Shown: positions 24,701 to 34,409, counted from the stretch's first letter. The stretch: 64,000 bases of DNA from Gemmatimonas aurantiaca (GCF_037190085.1 NZ_JBBCJO010000004.1:62001-126000); one strand, 5' to 3'. Notes: generated from the sequence alone by a model not told the origin. Numbers and translations are program-made.

Positions 24701-26851
24701 TCAGCAGGACACGCAACGGTGGCTGTTCTTCGCGCCCATCTTCTCGAGCAACTGGATCGTTTCGGGGAAGGGACGCAGACGTTCGACCGGTCCGTTGGCC
24801 ATGTCCACCGTGGTGCGGAAATCACGGCTTACAGCCTTCGGATCGGCACCCTTGCTCACGAGATAGTTGATCATCTCGTTGTCGCCACGGGCTGCCGCAT
24901 GATGCAGCGGTGTGTAGCCGTTGATATCGCGCTGATTCACGTCGTGATGCAGCTCTTCCACCAGATACTTCATGACCGGCATCCAGCCGTCCGGTGCATG
25001 GCGGTGCGAGTTGCCCGCGAAGCCGTTGCCGTATCCCACACCCGCCGCGGCATGAATGGGATACACGCCGATACCCGGGGGGACCGCCTTCGACGCGGAA
25101 TCGATGGACGGGTCGGCCGGCGTTGCCGGCGGACGGCCGAATCCACCACCTCCACCCCGACGGGCGGTGGTCGGCGCCTTGTACTGCGGAATCGTATCGT
25201 TGGCGCCCGCCGCCTTCAGCATCTTCATGGCTTCGAGATCGACCGCGTACGTCGCGCGCCAGAACGGCGTCGTGCCATCGAGCGCTTCCAGTCCGCAGTT
25301 CGAGTTGCCGCAGTTGCTGAAACCGAAGAACCAGAGGTTCTTGCGCAGACGCACATTCACATCGGCCCCGGCCTTGATGAGCGCATCCATCAATTCGAGG
25401 TGTGTGGTTTTCTGCGTCTGCAGCGCCTGCGGCTGCGGATACCGCGACTTCGGATGCCAGGTGATGTTGATGGTGGCATACAACGGCGTCAGACCGTGAA
25501 TGCTTTCGATCTTCGCGTTCGCGCCACGCTTGATCAGCGCCATCGCGAGATCGAACTGTCCGTTGATGGTGGCCATGAGCAACGGACTCACGCTGTCGCT
25601 GACCGCCACTTCATTGATGTCGGCGCCACCATCGATGAGCGCCATCGCCGCGGCGGTGTTGCCCTGGCGTGCGGCATGCAGCAGGGCCGAAAGGCCACCC
25701 ATGCTGCCCACGGTCGCTTCATAACCGGCCTGGAAGCCGTTCGTCGTGTCGGCCGGAATGATCGTTTCGACCTTGCCGTCGACTTTCTGACTCGGGTTGT
25801 AGATCGTGCGACCGGCGAGGATGGCTTCCTGCACCTGCGACGGCGTGAGTGCCGCCACCGGCGGTGCCTGGACCCCCACCTTGAATCCCTTCGCACTGTC
25901 CGCCGCGGGTTTCGCCGCCGCTGCGGTGCCAGCAGCACCACCAGCCGCGGCACCACCGGCCGGCGCCGCAGCACCAGCGGGAGCCGCCGCCTGGTTCCCG
26001 GCCGGCGTCCCCCCACGGGAAGCGCCCTGGGCGCCCGCGGGTGCGGCCGGTGCCGCACTGGCGCGCAGACGGGCCTGCGCCGCCTGTTCCGCCGCCTGCT
26101 TCTCGAACGCCTTGATCACCGAATCGCGTGTCTTCTCCGGCAGGTAGCTGAACAGCACTTCGTTGCGCTTGCGCGCCGCGGCCTGCTCACGCGACAACTC
26201 TTCGGTCAGATCGATCGTGCGCGTCCGGATGGATGCATCCGCGCCGGCCGCGAGCAACGCCGTCACGGCGCCCGCCCGGTCCGCCGCCGCGGCGAACATG
26301 AGCGGTGTCTGCCCCCACGTCGGCTCCGTCGCGTTCACATCCGCCTTCTTCGCCACCAGCGCCTTCACCGCCACCACATCGCCCGACTGGGCGGCCAGAT
26401 GCAGCGCCGTGGCGCCGGTTTCCGTTCGTGCCCCCGGATCGGCGCCGGCCGCGAGCAGCGCCTGCACCACCGCGCCGCTCGCCGAACGCGCGGCGACATG
26501 CAGCGGCGTGTACCCGCCGTTGCGCGTGACCGGCGTGAGCTTCGCCCCCGCCTTGATCAACGCACTCGCCATGGCTGCATCGCCACGCTCCGCGGCCCAG
26601 TGCAGCGCGGTCATGCCATCGCCCAGCGGCACGTTCACGTCCGCCCGTTCGGCGATGAGTGACCGCACCGCCGCCAGGTCCCCACGCTGCGCCGCCTGCG
26701 CCACCGCCGAAGACGCCACGCGCGGCGACGACGAGGAAGAGGACACCCGCATCACCGGCTTCGCGTCCTGACCAGCGACCGGAGACACCGTTCCCGCCAG
26801 CAACACCGCGGCTCCCGCGAGCCGCATCGACCACTGTGTGCGCATGTCCAT
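24701..26851 (-). CDS. Secreted ankyrin-repeat protein
   Basis: About 716 residues with a signal peptide (MRLAGAAVLLAGTVSPVAGQ). N-terminal ankyrin repeats (about 50-230) show the TALHWAAERGD, TPLHVAARS, TALHLAAQSGD and TPLMFAAAADR signatures. An Ala/Pro/Gly-rich linker (about 275-325) separates them from a second set (about 395-600: LSALLHAARQGN, TPLYATI, TPFWRATYA, YPIHAAAGVG, TPLHHAAARGD). The start at 26851 has GAGGTGA 4 nt upstream; a second ATG is two codons on. It begins 7 nt after the DUF1552 gene and is surely the third gene of that operon. Ankyrin proteins commonly accompany DUF1592/DUF1552 pairs; the partner they bind is not known. Confidence 0.88.
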   Translation of the reverse strand: MDMRTQWSMRLAGAAVLLAGTVSPVAGQDAKPVMRVSSSSSSPRVASSAVAQAAQRGDLAAVRSLIAERADVNVPLGDGMTALHWAAERGDAAMASALIKAGAKLTPVTRNGGYTPLHVAARSASGAVVQALLAAGADPGARTETGATALHLAAQSGDVVAVKALVAKKADVNATEPTWGQTPLMFAAAADRAGAVTALLAAGADASIRTRTIDLTEELSREQAAARKRNEVLFSYLPEKTRDSVIKAFEKQAAEQAAQARLRASAAPAAPAGAQGASRGGTPAGNQAAAPAGAAAPAGGAAAGGAAGTAAAAKPAADSAKGFKVGVQAPPVAALTPSQVQEAILAGRTIYNPSQKVDGKVETIIPADTTNGFQAGYEATVGSMGGLSALLHAARQGNTAAAMALIDGGADINEVAVSDSVSPLLMATINGQFDLAMALIKRGANAKIESIHGLTPLYATINITWHPKSRYPQPQALQTQKTTHLELMDALIKAGADVNVRLRKNLWFFGFSNCGNSNCGLEALDGTTPFWRATYAVDLEAMKMLKAAGANDTIPQYKAPTTARRGGGGGFGRPPATPADPSIDSASKAVPPGIGVYPIHAAAGVGYGNGFAGNSHRHAPDGWMPVMKYLVEELHHDVNQRDINGYTPLHHAAARGDNEMINYLVSKGADPKAVSRDFRTTVDMANGPVERLRPFPETIQLLEKMGAKNSHRCVSC

Positions 26852-26858
26852 CGTCACC

Positions 26859-28253
26859 TCAGGCGTACATCGCGAACGGGGACACACTGTCGCCGAAGCT
26901 CGGCGCGTCGATCCCGTAGTTGTGGAGCAGCGTGAGGAACACGTCGGCCATCGGCGTGCCGTCGGGCGCCTTGAGGTGCACGTTGCGCGGCAGACCGGCC
27001 TGCTGACCGCTCAACAGAATGAGCGGGCACCGACGGTGGTTGTGCACGTTGCCGTCCGCCATCGGCGAACCGTACATGATCGTCGTGTTGTCGAGCAGGT
27101 TGCTGTCGCCTTCCTTCGTTTCCTTGAGACGCTCGAGGAAGTACGGCAGCATCGACACGTGGTACTTGTTGATCAGGTTGAACTCCATGATCGCCTGCTC
27201 GCGGCCACCATGGTGCGACGCGGGATGGAAGCCCTTGTTCGTGCCGCTTTCGGCAAACACGCGGCTCGAGGCGTCGCGGCCGGTCTTGAACGAGAACACG
27301 CGCGTCATGTCCGACTGGAACGCGAGCACCTGGATGTCGAACATCAGCTTCATGTGCTCCTCGAAGCTGTCCGGCACCCCGGCGGGCGCTTCCGGAATCA
27401 GGCGCTCCTCACCGCTGCTGTTCTTCGCTTCCACCTTCTCGATGCGACGCTCGAGTTCCCGCACGTTCTCGAGATACTGATCGACACGGCGCCGATCGGC
27501 GGCGCCGAGATCGCGCTTGAGCGAGTTGATCTCCCCCACCACCCAGTCGAGGATGCTGCCGTTGTCCTTGCGGCGCGCCGAGCGGTCCGCGTTGTTCGCG
27601 CCGGCGCCGAACAGCATGTCGAAGGCGGTGCGCGGATTGCGGATCATCGGCAGCGGTTCGGTGGGCGACGCCCAGCTGATCGTGTCGGTGTACGCGCAGG
27701 CATAGTTGTAGAAGCAGCCGCCCGCCTGATCGAGGTTCTCGATGCAGAGCTGCATCGACGGCAGCGGCGTGTCCTGTCCGATCTTGCGCGCGACGATCTG
27801 ATCGAACGACGTGCCCACGAACAGATCCGAACCCTGCGTCTGTTTCGGATGCGACTGCGTGAGGAACACCGCGCTCGAACGGAAATGGTCGCCGCCGATT
27901 TCCGGCGCATCGAACGCCTCGGCCATGCGCACGTCGGTGTTGCTCACGATCGTGAGATTCTCGCGCCATCCGTCCAGCGGAATCAGCGCGCCTTCCGGAT
28001 TGAGCGAGAACTGCCGGCCCACCCCTTCCGGTGCCCACAGATGTTTCGACGCGCCCCACGTATTGCTGCCGGCCGCGCCATGCACGGACTCGATGCAGAC
28101 GAGACGCTTGTGGCCGGCGACGGCTTCACCGCCACTCTTCGACAGGAATCGGCCGGCCGGCTCCATCGCGTCGAGATAGGGAATGGCGATGCTGGCGCTC
28201 ATGCCGCGCAGGAACGTGCGGCGGGCGAGTGTCTTCTGCGTGAGGAATTCCAT
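26859..28253 (-). CDS. DUF1552 protein, Tat-exported
   Basis: A 464-residue protein that begins with a twin-arginine signal (ARRTFLRGMSASIAIPYLDAM). The remainder is a full DUF1552 domain: KRLVCIESVHGAAG, GDHFRSSAVFLTQSHPKQ, DQIVARKIGQDTPLPSMQLCIEN, and a C-terminal LLDNTTIMYGSPMADGNVHNHRRCPLILLSGQ. The last motif is sulfatase-like (DNTT..YGS.M.DG..HNH...P..L.G), as in other DUF1501/DUF1552 proteins of the alkaline-phosphatase superfamily. The partner gene DUF1592 lies 33 bp upstream and an ankyrin gene 7 bp downstream. The set is typical of Planctomycetota, Acidobacteriota and Gemmatimonadota; its substrate is unknown, with polymer degradation outside the cytoplasm often suggested. Confidence 0.93.
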   Translation of the reverse strand: MEFLTQKTLARRTFLRGMSASIAIPYLDAMEPAGRFLSKSGGEAVAGHKRLVCIESVHGAAGSNTWGASKHLWAPEGVGRQFSLNPEGALIPLDGWRENLTIVSNTDVRMAEAFDAPEIGGDHFRSSAVFLTQSHPKQTQGSDLFVGTSFDQIVARKIGQDTPLPSMQLCIENLDQAGGCFYNYACAYTDTISWASPTEPLPMIRNPRTAFDMLFGAGANNADRSARRKDNGSILDWVVGEINSLKRDLGAADRRRVDQYLENVRELERRIEKVEAKNSSGEERLIPEAPAGVPDSFEEHMKLMFDIQVLAFQSDMTRVFSFKTGRDASSRVFAESGTNKGFHPASHHGGREQAIMEFNLINKYHVSMLPYFLERLKETKEGDSNLLDNTTIMYGSPMADGNVHNHRRCPLILLSGQQAGLPRNVHLKAPDGTPMADVFLTLLHNYGIDAPSFGDSVSPFAMYA

Positions 28254-28286
28254 TGCGAAGGCTCCTTGGGGCGGGTTCGGGTCGGC

Positions 28287-30872
28287 TCAGTTGTTCTGGG
28301 ACGCGTCAGCCGACACGGGCTCGGCGCGCTTGGAGTGGAAGGCTTTGCTGTTTACGACACCCATCACAAACGCGGACATGCGGTACTGCTGCTTCGCGGC
28401 CTGCCGTTCGATCGATCGAACGGTGGGCTGATCATAGTCCTCCACCCGGCGACCGAGGGCGTAGGCCATGAGGTTCTCGGTGAAGTTGCGCATCAGCGGG
28501 ATCGGCCGCTTGAGCAGCGCGTGGCTCAGATCGGTCGGCGTGTTGATCGCCGTGCCGTCGTACAGCTTGCCACGCGTGTCCAGCAGCGCGCCGTTCTCGC
28601 GATACCGGAGCTTGCCCGTCACGTCGAAGTTGTCGAGCGCCAGACCGATCGGGTCGATGAAGTTGTGACACGAGTTGCAGGAGGGATTCTCGCGGTGCAT
28701 CTCCATGCGCTCGCGCGTGGTGAGCTGCTTGCCCTCCTTCGCGCCGGCCGTCTGCTCGAGGTCGGGCACGTTCGGCGGCGGCGGCGGCGGCGGCGCACCC
28801 AGCAGCACCTCCATCACCCACTTGCCTCGCAGCACCGGCGACGTGCGGTTGCCGAGCGAGGTCTGCACCAGCACGCTGCCCTGACCGAGCACCCCGCGAC
28901 GCTGGTCGTCGGCATAGGCGACTTTGCGGAAGTGCGTGCCCACCACACCCGGAATGCCGTAGTGCTTGGCGAGCCGTTCGTTCACGAAGGTGGACTCGGC
29001 CGTGAACGCGGTCAGCACACTGCGGTCCTTGCGCACGAGGTCTTCGAAGAAGAGCTCGGTCTCCCGCTCCATCGACTCGGCCAGTTGCTGATCGAAGTCG
29101 GGGAAGAGGAAGGCATCGGGGTGCACCTTCTCGAGATCCTGCAGACGCAGCCACTGCGCGGCGAATCGGGTGGACAGCGCTTCGGCACGCGGATCGGCGA
29201 GCATGCGCTTCACTTCGGCGTTGAACACCGCCGGCGTGGACAGACGCTTCTGGCGCGCCAGCGTGAGCAGCCGTTCGTCGGGGATCGTGCTCCAGAGGAA
29301 GAACGACAGACGCGACGCGAGCTCGAGATCGTCGATGCGGTAATCCTTGCCCGCCGCCGCATTGTCGGGCTCACGCTCGATGCGGAAGATGAAGTGCGGG
29401 CTCACCAGCAACGCCTGCAGTCCCAGGCGCACGCCTTCTTCGAACGGCTGGTCGCCACCATTGGCGACGCCCCGATCGTAGAAGGTCATCAGCGCCTTGC
29501 GATCGCTCTCGTTGAGCGGACGACGGTAGGCGCGTGTGGCCAGGCGGGTGAGGATCGATTCCGCGCAGGTGCGCTGGGCCGCGGCCCCCTGCGGGTTGCA
29601 GGTGAAGATCGCCTTGCGGCTGGGCGAGTCGGAAAGCCCGGTGATCTTTGACGGCCCCATGATGAGAAATTCCATCAGATAGGCCGGCTCGGTGGTGCCC
29701 GCCGCGCCCGTGCCGCTGGACGCCCGCGACCACTCATGCGGCTTGATGAGATCCTCGTACGGTCCCTCGGCCCGGCGCACGAACGCCACCGACACCTTGC
29801 GCTGCCCGCCCTTCACGGCGATGGGCTCGGTGAGCAGATAGTCGGCGCCCAGCGGCAGGTCGGCCGATTCGCTGTTGCGCGCCACGCCACGATCGTAGTG
29901 CAGCAACGCCACGCGCTCGCCGTCGATGGAGACGTCCACGTCTTCCACCGGACGGCCCACGCCACCGCCGACGTTCACGCGGATCTGGTAGATGCCGTCG
30001 GCCGGGAAGGTGTGGGTCACGAGCATGCCGCCGCGCGTGCCGTACGGCGTCCCTTCGACATAGTCCCAGGGATGCTGCGACACGAACGGCGAGATCCGGT
30101 AGTTGAACTGGCCCGGCGGCGCCTTGCGGTCACCGATGGCCATGCGGCTCACCGCCGACGCGGCATTCAGGTAGCCCTCGAGCAGCGTGGGCGAGAGCGC
30201 CTGGGCGTCGGAGATGTTGTCGAAGTTCGCGCTCTTGGTGTCGAGCGGGAGCCAGTCGCCCGGATCGATCTCGAGGGCCAGCAGGTCGCGCACGACACGC
30301 TGGTACTCGGGGCGGTTCAGGCGCTGGAAGACGCGCGTCCCCGGATTGACCGGGATCTCGTCGATCGTCTGTTCCAGCGTCTCCACCAGCGCCAGCAGCG
30401 TATCGCCGCCCGGCCGCTTGGATCCCGGCGGGGGCATCATTTCCGCCCGCAGCTTGCGGATCATCTTCTCGGAGACCGACAGCTGGGCCACCGCCGAATC
30501 GACCGAATAGCCGCGCAGCGAGAGATTGCCGCTGCGGGCCGCACGCGCCGGGTTGTGACAGGAGCCACAGTAGCGCTGCACCGTCGAGTCGAGCGCGGCC
30601 ATTTCGATGCCCCGCGCGCCGTACTTGGCCTTGGCCTTCGTGGGAGACATCGGCCGCGCCAGCACGGAGTGCGTACCGGCCACGGGGCCGGGTACAGGAG
30701 CCTCGGGCGTTCGCACGGTTGCCGTGCGCACCATCGAGGCCGGGCGCACAGGGTCGGTCGCATTGCCATCACGGGTGGATGACAACGTCGACGGTGACGT
30801 CGCCGGATTCAGCAGCGATGTCACCAAAGTCACGGTGGCGGTAATCCCCGACCACGCGAATAAAACCTTCAT
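28287..30872 (-). CDS. DUF1592 multi-domain protein with cytochrome-c-like heme site
   Basis: About 861 residues. The start at 30872 (MKVLFAWSGITATVTLVTSLL) supplies a signal peptide; 29 codons upstream in the longest frame do not. Order of parts: planctomycete-type cytochrome c segment with YCGSCH (CxxCH), then DUF1587-like (FQRLNRPEYQRVVRDLLALEIDPGDWLP), a beta-rich CBM-like part (TFPADGIYQIRVNVGGG), DUF1595 (TRLATRAYRRPLNESD), DUF1592 (LASRLSFFLWSTIPDERLL ... RFAAQWLRLQDLEKVHPD), DUF1588 with CNSCHNFIDPIGLALDNFD, and DUF1585 at the end. The CxxCH suggests covalent heme and redox activity in the periplasm. First gene of the operon with DUF1552 and ankyrin genes. Confidence 0.92.
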   Translation of the reverse strand: MKVLFAWSGITATVTLVTSLLNPATSPSTLSSTRDGNATDPVRPASMVRTATVRTPEAPVPGPVAGTHSVLARPMSPTKAKAKYGARGIEMAALDSTVQRYCGSCHNPARAARSGNLSLRGYSVDSAVAQLSVSEKMIRKLRAEMMPPPGSKRPGGDTLLALVETLEQTIDEIPVNPGTRVFQRLNRPEYQRVVRDLLALEIDPGDWLPLDTKSANFDNISDAQALSPTLLEGYLNAASAVSRMAIGDRKAPPGQFNYRISPFVSQHPWDYVEGTPYGTRGGMLVTHTFPADGIYQIRVNVGGGVGRPVEDVDVSIDGERVALLHYDRGVARNSESADLPLGADYLLTEPIAVKGGQRKVSVAFVRRAEGPYEDLIKPHEWSRASSGTGAAGTTEPAYLMEFLIMGPSKITGLSDSPSRKAIFTCNPQGAAAQRTCAESILTRLATRAYRRPLNESDRKALMTFYDRGVANGGDQPFEEGVRLGLQALLVSPHFIFRIEREPDNAAAGKDYRIDDLELASRLSFFLWSTIPDERLLTLARQKRLSTPAVFNAEVKRMLADPRAEALSTRFAAQWLRLQDLEKVHPDAFLFPDFDQQLAESMERETELFFEDLVRKDRSVLTAFTAESTFVNERLAKHYGIPGVVGTHFRKVAYADDQRRGVLGQGSVLVQTSLGNRTSPVLRGKWVMEVLLGAPPPPPPPNVPDLEQTAGAKEGKQLTTRERMEMHRENPSCNSCHNFIDPIGLALDNFDVTGKLRYRENGALLDTRGKLYDGTAINTPTDLSHALLKRPIPLMRNFTENLMAYALGRRVEDYDQPTVRSIERQAAKQQYRMSAFVMGVVNSKAFHSKRAEPVSADASQNN

Positions 30873-31055
30873 GCCGGCCACTCCAGACGGGATGGCGTAC
30901 AGTTCGCCGGGAACTGCACAGAGGTAGAGCCGCATGCTCACCGGTCGATGCGCCCGCATCGGCCGGCCTCACTCGTTCCGGCAGGAAGGAGACCGGAGGA
31001 GTGTGTTGCTTGTGATACTTCAGTAATCAGCTGATACGCGCCAGCAGCCCGCAGC

Positions 31056-31087
31056 GCTGCGCGTCGCAAAAAAGTGCGAGGCGCAGC
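31056..31087 (-). terminator. Stem-loop downstream of panE
   Basis: A 13-bp stem with one mismatch (GCTGCGCGTCGCA / TGCGAGGCGCAGC) and a 6-nt A-rich loop lies 57 bp beyond the panE stop, in the 270 bp between panE and the DUF1592 gene. No U-tract follows on the minus strand, so termination is only a guess. Nothing else is recognised in this gap. Confidence 0.35.
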
Positions 31088-31144
31088 ACCGATGACTGCC
31101 GTGGATGCAATGACTATCGGTCGTCTTCGAAGACGCCGCAAGAC

Positions 31145-32110
31145 TCAGTTCGTTGCAACCACACTCGGCAACAACACGGCATGCAGCACGTCGTGCACCG
31201 GGGTCGCCACACCGCGCTGTCGGGCGAGACGCACCACGGCGGCAGTCTGTGCATCGAACTCGCTTGGACGCTCGGCGATCAGATCGCGTGCCATCGATGT
31301 GAACTCGTTTGGCGGCAAACTGTCGTAGCGCTTCCAGATCTGTTCTTTGGCATCGGCTGGCCACGCAACACCCACTGCCCGCCCCACGGCGATGACTTCG
31401 TCGATGGCCTGATCGGTGAGTGCGCGTGTTTCCGGTACGGACCGTACGGTGCCGTACGGCTTGCGCGTGGCCGCTCCCACCACGCCCATGGGCTCGATGA
31501 AGAGGAATTTTTCCCAGAGCGCCGTGGCCATGTCGGCCGGAGTCAGCGCCTGAATGCCCGCCGCGCGCATCGCATCGGCCACCACGCCGATCATCGCCGA
31601 GACCGCCGCTGGCGGGGTCGCACCGGCGCGCGCGCCGAATTCGAGAATGGGCGTCACCGCCGCATGCCGGATATGCCCCGGACCCGCCTGCTCGGCGATC
31701 ACCCGGCACAGACCTTCGAGCACGTGATCCGGGCCCAATGCTTCAGCCAACCGGCTGCTGGCCTCGACGCCATTCTGCAGCGGGATCACCACGGTGGCGT
31801 CGCCCAGCAGCGTGCGCATGGCCGTGGCAATGCCCGAAACCTGGGTGGCTTTCACGCCGACGAGCACGACATCGACGGGGCCCACCTGTGATGGATCGTC
31901 CGTCACCTGTACGGTGGTCAGATGCAGATCGCCATCGATACTGTCCAATCGAAGCCCGTTCCGGGCCAGCGCATCGCGCGTCGCGCCACGGGCGATGAAC
32001 CACACATCATGTCCGGCCTGTGCGAGACGGGCGCCAAAAACGCCGCCCACCGCCCCGACGCCGAACACGGCCACGCGCAGAGGACGCGTGGCCGTGCCGG
32101 GTCCGCTCAC
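31145..32110 (-). CDS. panE: 2-dehydropantoate 2-reductase
   Basis: An NADPH-dependent ketopantoate reductase of the ApbA/PanE family, giving pantoate for coenzyme A. It starts with a Rossmann motif (VAVFGVGAVGGVFGARLA), has VKATQ and PLQNGVEASSRL in the nucleotide domain, and a C-terminal helical domain with WEKFLFIEPMGVVGAATRKPYG (catalytic Lys) and EFTSMARDLIAERPSEFDA (catalytic Glu/Ser region). The start is a GTG at 32110 that overlaps the upstream stop (GTGA). Length 321 is normal. Paralogues with other 2-keto acids exist, so the exact substrate is inferred from the family. Confidence 0.87.
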   Translation of the reverse strand: MSGPGTATRPLRVAVFGVGAVGGVFGARLAQAGHDVWFIARGATRDALARNGLRLDSIDGDLHLTTVQVTDDPSQVGPVDVVLVGVKATQVSGIATAMRTLLGDATVVIPLQNGVEASSRLAEALGPDHVLEGLCRVIAEQAGPGHIRHAAVTPILEFGARAGATPPAAVSAMIGVVADAMRAAGIQALTPADMATALWEKFLFIEPMGVVGAATRKPYGTVRSVPETRALTDQAIDEVIAVGRAVGVAWPADAKEQIWKRYDSLPPNEFTSMARDLIAERPSEFDAQTAAVVRLARQRGVATPVHDVLHAVLLPSVVATN

Positions 32111-32817
32111 GGCTTGCCCAGGGAGAAGCCGGCGATATGCGCGTCGGTGTTGTGCGCCATGCGGAATCCGACCATGCCGTCGGTGCTCTTGAGCTTCCCG
32201 GCGGTCACCAGCTCGGCCTTGCTGTAGCTGGCCACTTCGGTGCCGTTGATGATGCAGGACACCTTGTCACCCTTCACCTGCAGGGCGACCTCCTGCGTCA
32301 CCGGCTTGCCCTTGGCTTCGGCCTTGTGCACGGCATCGTTCGGGCCACCACGCGGTCCGTTCATCTGGAACGGCGCCGGTCCGAACCCGCGCACGATGAA
32401 GGTGCCGTTGCCGTACGCGGCGCAGTACAGGTAGCTCGCATTGTCCGTCCCCATATCGTTGCCTGCAATCACGATACCGTACGGGTGCGGATGGGAATTG
32501 AGGCCCATGTACTCGCGTTCGGTGAACGTCGCCTTCACGACGTAGTCACCCTTGCCGACCATGGACGGGTTCCAGTACGTCGTGGCCGGGCCGGTCGTGG
32601 CGTGCATGCCGGGGCCCATCGTGATGAACTTGGCGCTGTCGACGGTGAGGCCGGCCTTGGCTTCCTTGTCGTCGACCTTGCCCTGCCAGCCGCTCACCTG
32701 GATGCCGCCTTTCACGGCCATCGATCGATCTTCCTGCGCATGGACGAGCTGGGGCACCGTCGCGAGGGCGAGGGCCGCCGCGAGGACCGTACCAGCGCCC
32801 TTCGTGAGACGCGTCAT
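32107..32817 (-). CDS. Secreted protein of unknown function
   Basis: A 236-residue protein with a clear signal peptide (VLAAALALATVPQLVHAQ). The mature part reads like a single beta-sandwich (concanavalin/DUF1080-like): YWNPSMVGKGDYVVKATFTEREY, NASYLYCAAYGNGTFIVRGFG, QEVALQVKGDKVSCIINGTEVASYSKAEL, GMVGFRMAHNTDAHIAGFSLGKP. Two Cys could be paired. Co-transcription with panE is likely from the 4-nt overlap, but no functional link is evident. Confidence 0.7.
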   Translation of the reverse strand: MTRLTKGAGTVLAAALALATVPQLVHAQEDRSMAVKGGIQVSGWQGKVDDKEAKAGLTVDSAKFITMGPGMHATTGPATTYWNPSMVGKGDYVVKATFTEREYMGLNSHPHPYGIVIAGNDMGTDNASYLYCAAYGNGTFIVRGFGPAPFQMNGPRGGPNDAVHKAEAKGKPVTQEVALQVKGDKVSCIINGTEVASYSKAELVTAGKLKSTDGMVGFRMAHNTDAHIAGFSLGKP

Positions 32818-33013
32818 CCGTCAACTCCTGATCATGAAACGGGGTGGGAGCGGAGCGGCCGACCACACGGACGCTCGGCGGGAAACTGCAATACACCGGT
32901 AACCCGGAATGTTTGCGACGGAACGCGATTCGCGATAGATGCCGGACGGATCGGTGACATTTTCACGTTCGCGACCGGGGGAGGGACAAGCGGGGACGGA
33001 TCGGAAACAACAG

Positions 33014-33057
33014 AACGGCTTTGCCGCGGATTGCGCGGCAAAGCCGTTTCCGTTTTT
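33014..33057. terminator. Strong terminator hairpin at the 3' side of argG
   Basis: A perfect 15-bp stem (AACGGCTTTGCCGCG / CGCGGCAAAGCCGTT) with a 5-nt loop is followed on the plus strand by TCCGTTTTT and on the minus strand by CTGTTGTTT. It lies 15 bp beyond the argG stop, so it likely ends argG transcription. The stem core is close to that of the long inverted repeat at 21671-21818. Confidence 0.8.
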
Positions 33058-33071
33058 AGAGCCCGACTCGC

Positions 33072-34409
33072 TTACTCGTCAGCCCCGCTCGGCAGTTGTG
33101 GCACACCCGTCGCCGAACTGCCGCGCAGCAGTCCCGCCGAGGCGTAGACGGCGAGTTTTTCGCGCGTGTCGATGATGTCGAGGTTGCGCATCGTGAGCTG
33201 GCCGATGCGGTCGAGCGGCGAGAAGTACTCCTGGCCCTTCTCCATCGTCAGCCGCTCGGGCTTGTACGTGAGGTTCGGGCTCGACGTGTCCATGATCGAG
33301 TAGTCGTTGCCCCGACGCAGTTCGACCGTGACCTCGCCCGTCACAGCGCGCGCCACCCAGCGCTGCGCCGATTCCCGCAGCATCAGCGACTGCGGGTCGA
33401 GCCAGCGTCCCTGATACAGCAGCCGCCCGAGCTTCTTGCCGTTGATGCGGTACTGCTCGATCGTGTCCTCGTTGTGGATGCCCGTCACGAGGCGTTCGTA
33501 GGCGATGAACAGCAGCGCGAGGCCGGGCGCTTCGTAGATGCCGCGGCTCTTCGCTTCGATGATGCGGTTCTCGATCTGGTCGGACATGCCCAGCCCATGA
33601 CGGCCGCCGATCACATTCGCTTCGGTGAAGAGCTCGAGCGCGCTGCCGAACTCGCGGCCGTTGAGCGCGACGGGATAGCCCTCTTCGAAGCGGATGCTCA
33701 CCGTCTCCCGCTCGATCTTCACATCGTCACGCCAGAACGCGACACCCATGATGGGCTGCACGATGTGCATGCCCTTGTTCAGGAACTCGAGATCCTTCGC
33801 CTCGTGCGTGGCGCCAAGGATGTTGGAGTCGGTGGAATACGCCTTCTCCACCGACATCTTGTACTCGAAACCCGAGGCGATGAGATACTCCGCCATCTCC
33901 GTGCGGCCGCCCAGTTCGTCGATGAACTGCTGGTCGAGCCACGGCTTGTACACGCGCAGATTGGGGTTCGTCAGCAGCCCATAGCGGTAGAACCGTTCGA
34001 TGTCGTTGCCCTTGAACGTGCTGCCGTCGCCCCAGATGTTGACGTCGTCCTCACGCATCGCCGCCACGAGCATGGTGCCGGTGACCGCGCGGCCCAGTGG
34101 CGTGGTGTTGAAGTACGTCTGTCCCGCCGTGCTCACGTGGAACGCGCCGCATTGCAGCGCGGCCAGCCCCTCGGCCACCAGTTGCGAGCGGCATTCGACC
34201 AGCCGCGCCTTCTCGGCCCCATAGGCCATTGCCTTGCGCGGGATCTCGTCGTAGTCCGACTCGTCGGGCTGGCCCAGGTTGGCGGTGTAGGCGTACGGGA
34301 TGGCGCCCTTGGCACGCATCCAGTGGAGCGCGGCGCTGGTATCGAGACCACCGGAGAAGGCGATACCGACCTTTTCACCGACGGGAAGACGCTGGAGGAT
34401 GTTGGCCAC
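33072..34409 (-). CDS. argG: Argininosuccinate synthase
   Basis: ArgG joins citrulline and aspartate using ATP, the penultimate step of arginine synthesis. The PP-loop is visible near the start (GIAFSGGLDTSAALHWM). Also STAGQTYFNTTPLGRAVTGT, NIWGDGSTFKGNDIERFYRYG, STDSNILGATHEAKDLEFL and GRHGLGMSDQIENRIIEAKSRGIYEAPG. The 445-residue length and these segments fit the longer, E. coli-like type rather than the about-400-residue type. It stands alone: no other arg gene is adjacent. The ATG at 34409 is chosen as the start of the conserved sequence. Confidence 0.96.
   Translation of the reverse strand: MANILQRLPVGEKVGIAFSGGLDTSAALHWMRAKGAIPYAYTANLGQPDESDYDEIPRKAMAYGAEKARLVECRSQLVAEGLAALQCGAFHVSTAGQTYFNTTPLGRAVTGTMLVAAMREDDVNIWGDGSTFKGNDIERFYRYGLLTNPNLRVYKPWLDQQFIDELGGRTEMAEYLIASGFEYKMSVEKAYSTDSNILGATHEAKDLEFLNKGMHIVQPIMGVAFWRDDVKIERETVSIRFEEGYPVALNGREFGSALELFTEANVIGGRHGLGMSDQIENRIIEAKSRGIYEAPGLALLFIAYERLVTGIHNEDTIEQYRINGKKLGRLLYQGRWLDPQSLMLRESAQRWVARAVTGEVTVELRRGNDYSIMDTSSPNLTYKPERLTMEKGQEYFSPLDRIGQLTMRNLDIIDTREKLAVYASAGLLRGSSATGVPQLPSGADE

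Noticed and set aside
24614..26662. A 682-codon open frame on the plus strand opposite the ankyrin gene
   Set aside because: Arg/His-rich shadow with no recognisable domain; the minus strand encodes clear ankyrin repeats with a signal peptide.
26838..29651. A 937-codon open frame on the plus strand
   Set aside because: It is antisense to the DUF1552 and DUF1592 genes and arises from GC-rich codon bias; it has no domain, signal or start context.
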